From NCBI GenBank assembly GCA_030589895.1, contig JAUUZQ010000032.1, positions 1-36,991 on the forward strand: a stretch of DNA of 36,991 bases, written 5' to 3'. Of the stretch, positions 32,533-36,991 are shown piece after piece. The stretch is from Bacteroidales bacterium (GTDB lineage Bacteria; Bacteroidota; Bacteroidia; Bacteroidales; GCA-2748055). Positions within the stretch are counted from its first letter, which is position 1; every line of letters begins with the position of its first letter. The position numbers and the translations under genes are program-made. The notes beneath the pieces were generated by a model. The model searched no databases. It was not told the origin of the DNA and saw nothing but the letters and a program-made list of their open reading frames with translations.

Positions 32533-35500
32533 TCAATCCTTGGGGTGATGAAGAAGCGTGATATCCCCTACCTGTCTGAAAACTTCACCATTGGCATAAG
32601 TACCGGAAACCTGCCAGATATATACAGCCTGTGAACAGAGAACACCTTTGGTATACCCATCCCAGCCAATATTCACATCATTACTTTCAAATAGCTTCTC
32701 GCCCCATCTGTTGTATATCTCAAGTTTGTACTCCCGAACACCCTCAAACAAAGGATGGAAAATATTATTTCTTTCGGGCGACATACTATCGAAATACCCT
32801 CCATTTGGACCAGTCATATCCGGTCTGAAAACTGTGGGGTAAACTATTACTCCTTCTCCCTTAACAAGAACAGCCGAATTTTTTACGAGTAGATCATAAC
32901 ATCCATCATAGGTCCACGCTTCGAGTGTAACCACATATTCTCCAACTTCAGAATAAAGATAATAAGGACTCTCATCAGAAGAGGTATTTCCATCTCCAAA
33001 ATCCCACATGTAATAGTCTCCATAGCGAGTCAGATTAAAGAACCTGGCATCCTCATTCGGCAACATCACCATTTCAGGAACTACCTTAAAATCAACTATA
33101 GGCATCTTGTAAACTTCAATCTCCTTATACGAATAATCAATTCCGCCTTCTCCGCTTACAGTCAGCTTCACATTATATAAGCCTGCTTTTTCAAAAACAT
33201 GAAATGGTTCAAACTTCGTTGAAGAGCTTCCATCATCAAACTCCCAAAGGTAATCTGCACCATAGAAAGAATTATTTATAAATTGTACATTCAGCGGTTC
33301 ACAACCCGGATAAACAGTATCCAATTCAGCTATTGGAGGTGCCGGGAATATGCGTATACTATGCGAAATCTCATCTGAACAATATGCAGAAGAAACACTC
33401 ATCGTGATAACATAATCTCCCCAGGTAGCATAAGTATGATCATCAGGATCTTCCAATGACGATGCTGCGCCATCTCCAAGATCCCATTGATAATCCCAAT
33501 TTCCGGCATCAGTAAGATTCGTATAACTAACTGTTGCATTCGGATAATTCTGATGCGAAGGGCTTACCGTAAACTCTGCATCCGGCTGGGCGTAAACAAA
33601 AATTGTATCTGTTGTTGTATCAACACATCCGTAGTTAGAAATTGAGGTCAATAATACTTCGTAGAAAGTATCTTGTCCGGTAAGGTTGAAATAGATATTC
33701 GTTGGATCTGTAACAGATAAATTTGAACCATCTCCAAAGTCCCACAAAAAAATGTTCCCACGAACCGACTCGTTTATAAACTGAACCGCTAAAGGACTAC
33801 ATCCTTCCCTGTTGGAACTAAAATCTGCTATTGTTTTCGGGTAAACATATATTTCTTGTTCTTTCACGTCAACACAGCCATAGTTTGTCATGGCCGTTAG
33901 TGTCAGATTATTGCCTAGAATATCCGGTGTATCATTGTCATAAATATGATTAATAACTGCTGCACCACTTGGATCAAGTGCACTCCCATCGCCAAAATTC
34001 CAGGAGTAAGTATCGGCATTGAGACTGGTATTGGTCAATTGCATGTTGTATGGCGGACAATCAATTAAACGATCTGTCTCAAATCGGGCAACCGGTGTTG
34101 GATGAATTGTAATATTTGCCGTCATCTCATGTGGACAATTGTATTCTGAAGTGGCAATCAATTTAACCTGTCTGGTAATCGGAGCATCCGTAAAATTATT
34201 GAATATATGTCTTGGTGCTGTTTCATCACTTGATGATCCATCATCAAATTCCCATGTATAAGTGAAACCTCCCTTACTTATGTTTGTAAAGACAACATCA
34301 AGTGGGTGGCACCCTTCATAGGTAGAAGCAGTAAATATCGCTTCAATATCGGGATAAACCTCAATTATTTTGGTGACCTGATCGGAGCAGACACCATTTT
34401 GAGCAGTAAGTATTACATCGTATGATTCAATATTATCAAAACTTGTGTTTGTAAAAATATGCGTTACAGAACTCAGATCACTGGTTATTGTGGGAGGGTT
34501 GCCATCATCAAAATTCCAGCTAAAAGTTACTCCTCCAACTGATGAATTGTTTAACTGTACCGTAGATGGATTACAGTTGATATTATCCTGGAAGGTAAAT
34601 TCAGCTTTGATATAAGGACGGACAACAATGTCGAGCGAAATTGAATCTTTACATTCATTATTTGCTGCCGTGACAAAGAGCCAGACATGATATGTGGTAT
34701 CGCTTGCTCCAATATTTGTAAACACCTGGGTAGGATTTGGCAACTGCGATGTAGTACCATTCCCAAAATCCCAATGGTAATATTCCTCACCTTCAGAATT
34801 CTCAGTAAATCCAATTGTAAGCGGGTGACAACCCTGCACCTGATCTGCTGAAAAATCAGCATGTATATCCGGCTCGACTGTAATTGTTCGTTGTACTACT
34901 TCGGTACATCCAAATGCATTTTCAGCTTCCAGTGTAATCACATAGTCCCGCTGATTTACAAAATCTGCATTAGGATAAGTGTAGGTAAAAGAGTTGGTAT
35001 TAAATGTGATTGAATCATTCCCATCTCCAAAATCCCAGTTAAACAGAGTTCCGTTTACCGAAGAATTTTCTATCACAACATCAAAGGGATTACAACCAAG
35101 ATAGTCAGGCATTGTGAAACTCGCCTGCAAGAACGGATAAACCGTAATATCCATAAAGAAAGAATCCTGACATACATTATTTGAGGCAATAGACAAAAGT
35201 TTAACAGTATATGTTATTTCTGTAGCTCCTGTATTTGTAAAAATATGTGTTGGATTCTGAAGATTTGAAGTTGCCCCATCTCCAAAGTCCCAAACATAAA
35301 TGGCATCACCCCCATCAGTCTGGTCTGTAAAAACAACTGTCAAAGGCTGACAACCTTCTGTAACAGATGCTCCAAAAGATGCCTGGATATCAGGATACAC
35401 ACTTATAACCTTTATCAGCTCATCAGAACAATTTGCATTTTCAGCAAAAAGGGAAACATTAAAGTCCTGAATATTTAAGAAATCATTATTCTCAAAAACA

Positions 35501-36991
35501 TGCGTTTGAGGACCCGGATCTGCTGTTTCAATTATATCACCATCACCAAAATTCCAGGTATAATCAATTCCTCCGATTGTGAGATTCTCAAATGTCACTT
35601 CAAAAGGAGTACAATCCCTTGATTCTGAAAAAGTAAATTCAACCTCAACCAAAGGATGTACAACCATTGGAAAACTTGCTATCGCACCACATTCTCCATC
35701 GGGAGTAGATGTCTTAAGAACAACATTGTATATAGAGTCTGCAGTACCAAAATTTGTAAATGTATGTTTTGGACTCTCTTCAACTGATGCAGCTCCATCT
35801 CCAAAATCCCATAAGTAATTCCCGGGTTCAACATTAACGGATAGATTCTGTAGTGTTACCTCTAATGGATGACAACCACTGACAGGAGAAGGTAAGAAGT
35901 TTGCAGTAATAGAAGGATGAACCGTAATTGTTCTTGTTACAGTATCCACACAACCCTCATTATTCCTGACGGCCAATTGTAGTGTATAATACTCTGTAAC
36001 TGGTCCATTGTTATTGTATATATGTGTGAACTCAGCTGCAGAAGTGTTATCTATTGCGGATCCGTCATCATAATCCCAGAAATGCTGTACAACCCCAAAG
36101 GACTCATTATTAATAGTAATAGTAAATGGATCACATCCTACAATATCCGGCACTGTGAATGCAGCCTCTATATATGGATGGATGGTCACATCAAAGGATA
36201 TTGTATCCCTGCACAGTTCTGTTGAAGTGGCTACCAGTGTAACTGTAAATACCGTGTCATGATCGAGGTTGTTTCGCTCATAAAAATGTGTTGGTTTTGT
36301 TTCAGTTGAACTTCCTCCATCTCCAAAATCCCATAAATATAAAGCTGCCCCGGTAGAATTATTCTGAAATTCAATTTCCCCCGGAGAACAAATATCTACC
36401 GGTAAAGGAGTAAAATCTGCAGTAACCTCAGGATAAATAGTCACGTCCCGTTGAATAGAATCAAAGCAACCCTCATTATTATCGACTCTTAGTATGATCG
36501 TATATGTTTTCGGATCGTCTGTTAAATTACTATAGGGATGGGAAATAATTGGTCCGAATGAATCTGAAGTTGATCCGTCTCCAAAATCCCATAAATAAAT
36601 ATCTGCCCCGATAGACTGATCTGTAAGAACAATATCATGAGGAGAACATGCAACAACAGTATCATAGGTAAATTTCGCTTCTATATATGGGCTTACCGTA
36701 ATTGGCCAGGATGAAGTGTCTCTACAGTTAAATGGTGATATAGCTATTAGCTCAGCATCAAAATTATAATTCCCGGGACCAAAAAGGTTGCGGTATAAAT
36801 GAAGAGGATTTTCCTCTGTTGAAGAGCCTCCATCACCGAATTCCCACAACCATCTGTCTGTATTTCCTGTTGATCCATTTGAGAATTGCACAGCCAAAGG
36901 ATCACAGCCATTATCTGCACCCACCAGAGAAAAGCTTGAACCAATCTCCGGGAATACGACTATTGTCCTGGTAAGAATATCAGAACATCCA
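32533..36991 (-). CDS. Giant PKD-repeat surface protein with CHU_C (gliding-motility type) C-terminus, 5' end outside window
   Basis: At least 1486 residues are visible. The frame stays open through the right edge: upstream of the GTG at 36924 it still reads repeat-like sequence (GCSDILTRTIVVFPEIG), so the real start lies outside. The visible part is 16 tandem PKD-type units of about 80-88 residues, most with a W-(D/N/E)-F-G-D-G core and two Cys (GCxP near the start, CxD near the end). The last 110 residues are a CHU_C domain (VYPTVFRPD, FEGVREYKLEIYNRWGEKLFES, GWDGYTKG, VYIWQVSGTY, GDITLLH). This is a type B T9SS cargo signal, so the protein is probably exported to the cell surface as an adhesin or structural stalk. 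No enzyme domain is visible. Confidence 0.92.
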   Translation of the reverse strand, partial: GCSDILTRTIVVFPEIGSSFSLVGADNGCDPLAVQFSNGSTGNTDRWLWEFGDGGSSTEENPLHLYRNLFGPGNYNFDAELIAISPFNCRDTSSWPITVSPYIEAKFTYDTVVACSPHDIVLTDQSIGADIYLWDFGDGSTSDSFGPIISHPYSNLTDDPKTYTIILRVDNNEGCFDSIQRDVTIYPEVTADFTPLPVDICSPGEIEFQNNSTGAALYLWDFGDGGSSTETKPTHFYERNNLDHDTVFTVTLVATSTELCRDTISFDVTIHPYIEAAFTVPDIVGCDPFTITINNESFGVVQHFWDYDDGSAIDNTSAAEFTHIYNNNGPVTEYYTLQLAVRNNEGCVDTVTRTITVHPSITANFLPSPVSGCHPLEVTLQNLSVNVEPGNYLWDFGDGAASVEESPKHTFTNFGTADSIYNVVLKTSTPDGECGAIASFPMVVHPLVEVEFTFSESRDCTPFEVTFENLTIGGIDYTWNFGDGDIIETADPGPQTHVFENNDFLNIQDFNVSLFAENANCSDELIKVISVYPDIQASFGASVTEGCQPLTVVFTDQTDGGDAIYVWDFGDGATSNLQNPTHIFTNTGATEITYTVKLLSIASNNVCQDSFFMDITVYPFLQASFTMPDYLGCNPFDVVIENSSVNGTLFNWDFGDGNDSITFNTNSFTYTYPNADFVNQRDYVITLEAENAFGCTEVVQRTITVEPDIHADFSADQVQGCHPLTIGFTENSEGEEYYHWDFGNGTTSQLPNPTQVFTNIGASDTTYHVWLFVTAANNECKDSISLDIVVRPYIKAEFTFQDNINCNPSTVQLNNSSVGGVTFSWNFDDGNPPTITSDLSSVTHIFTNTSFDNIESYDVILTAQNGVCSDQVTKIIEVYPDIEAIFTASTYEGCHPLDVVFTNISKGGFTYTWEFDDGSSSDETAPRHIFNNFTDAPITRQVKLIATSEYNCPHEMTANITIHPTPVARFETDRLIDCPPYNMQLTNTSLNADTYSWNFGDGSALDPSGAAVINHIYDNDTPDILGNNLTLTAMTNYGCVDVKEQEIYVYPKTIADFSSNREGCSPLAVQFINESVRGNIFLWDFGDGSNLSVTDPTNIYFNLTGQDTFYEVLLTSISNYGCVDTTTDTIFVYAQPDAEFTVSPSHQNYPNATVSYTNLTDAGNWDYQWDLGDGAASSLEDPDDHTYATWGDYVITMSVSSAYCSDEISHSIRIFPAPPIAELDTVYPGCEPLNVQFINNSFYGADYLWEFDDGSSSTKFEPFHVFEKAGLYNVKLTVSGEGGIDYSYKEIEVYKMPIVDFKVVPEMVMLPNEDARFFNLTRYGDYYMWDFGDGNTSSDESPYYLYSEVGEYVVTLEAWTYDGCYDLLVKNSAVLVKGEGVIVYPTVFRPDMTGPNGGYFDSMSPERNNIFHPLFEGVREYKLEIYNRWGEKLFESNDVNIGWDGYTKGVLCSQAVYIWQVSGTYANGEVFRQVGDITLLHHPKD
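32870..36991 (-). repeat. Tandem PKD-domain coding repeats (about 257-bp unit, 16 copies visible)
   Basis: The codons for the WDFGDG core recur at about 36838, 36575, 36318, 36068, 35797, 35541, 35278, 35023, 34757, 34502, 34243, 33985, 33735, 33472, 33230 and 32993, a spacing of 237-271 bp. Units 1 to 12 (counted from the right edge) alternate between two subtypes, giving a two-domain super-repeat of about 515 bp. The last three to four units are more divergent and shorter. The DNA copies are diverged, so the array is old rather than a recent expansion. Confidence 0.9.

Noticed and set aside
32533-36924. A complete gene starting at the GTG at 36924
   Set aside because: The same frame continues upstream to the window edge with repeat-like residues (GCSDILTRTIVVFPEIG). 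The GTG is an internal valine codon and the gene is truncated by the window.
32870-36991. Regular spacing of similar DNA blocks, at first glance array-like
   Set aside because: The period of about 257 bp, continuous open frame and PKD motif show protein-coding repeats. There are no short identical repeats and spacers as in CRISPR.

Overview
The window is about 37 kb of low-GC (roughly 37-40%, estimated by eye) bacterial chromosome and looks like Bacteroidota. It carries a type A type IX secretion (T9SS) C-terminal sorting domain, a gliding-motility-type CHU_C (type B) domain, a Reg_prop/Y_Y_Y propeller sensor, a DUF3078 outer-membrane protein, an ExbB-ExbD-ExbD-TonB cluster, weak Shine-Dalgarno sequences and repeated TAnnTTTG -7 promoter boxes. 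NhaD would suit a saline or alkaline habitat. No genus can be named from sequence alone. I see no phage, insertion sequence, CRISPR array or rRNA. No stretch above 300 bp lacks a gene.

Layout. 1-135: 3' end of an unrecognised gene. 136-4284 (-): exported gingipain-like C25 protease. 4.4-8.7 kb (+): two SpoIIE/PP2C phosphatases, one behind a membrane propeller sensor and one soluble. 8.8-11.1 kb (+): OLD-like ATPase whose C-terminal Toprim-like region lacks the usual acidic residues. 11.2-12.5 kb (+): exported class I amidotransferase-like protein and a 36-residue secreted peptide. 12.5 kb (-): SiaC-like (DUF1987) protein. 13.0 kb (+): RelA/SpoT-type HD hydrolase. 13.6-19.1 kb: divergent tsaD and tamB. 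19.3-20.8 kb: nhaD, ended by a strong terminator. 20.9-23.3 kb: exbB-exbD-exbD-tonB operon. 23.3-26.3 kb (-): TSUP transporter, glyA and glpF. 26.5 kb (+): NikR-like regulator without the E. coli nickel ligands. 27.1-28.9 kb: KDPG aldolase and KDG kinase. 29.0-30.2 kb: TPR protein. 30.2-32.1 kb (-): DUF3078 protein. 32.2-32.4 kb (-): tRNA-Leu(CAG) and tRNA-Leu(GAG) with a terminator. 32.5 kb to the right edge (-): giant PKD-repeat cell-surface protein, open at its 5' end.

How the genes fit together. The clearest possible circuit is 4.4-12.9 kb. SpoIIE phosphatases and a SiaC-like phosphoprotein are the phosphatase and substrate classes of SiaA/SiaC partner switching, but no SiaB-type kinase is visible here. 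The exb/tonB genes form a proton-driven energy module for the outer membrane. glyA and the TSUP gene overlap by one base. The aldolase and kinase form the last two steps of hexuronate/KDG breakdown. The C25 protease and the PKD giant are probable T9SS cargo. Four convergent gene pairs abut with 0-5 bp between stop codons.
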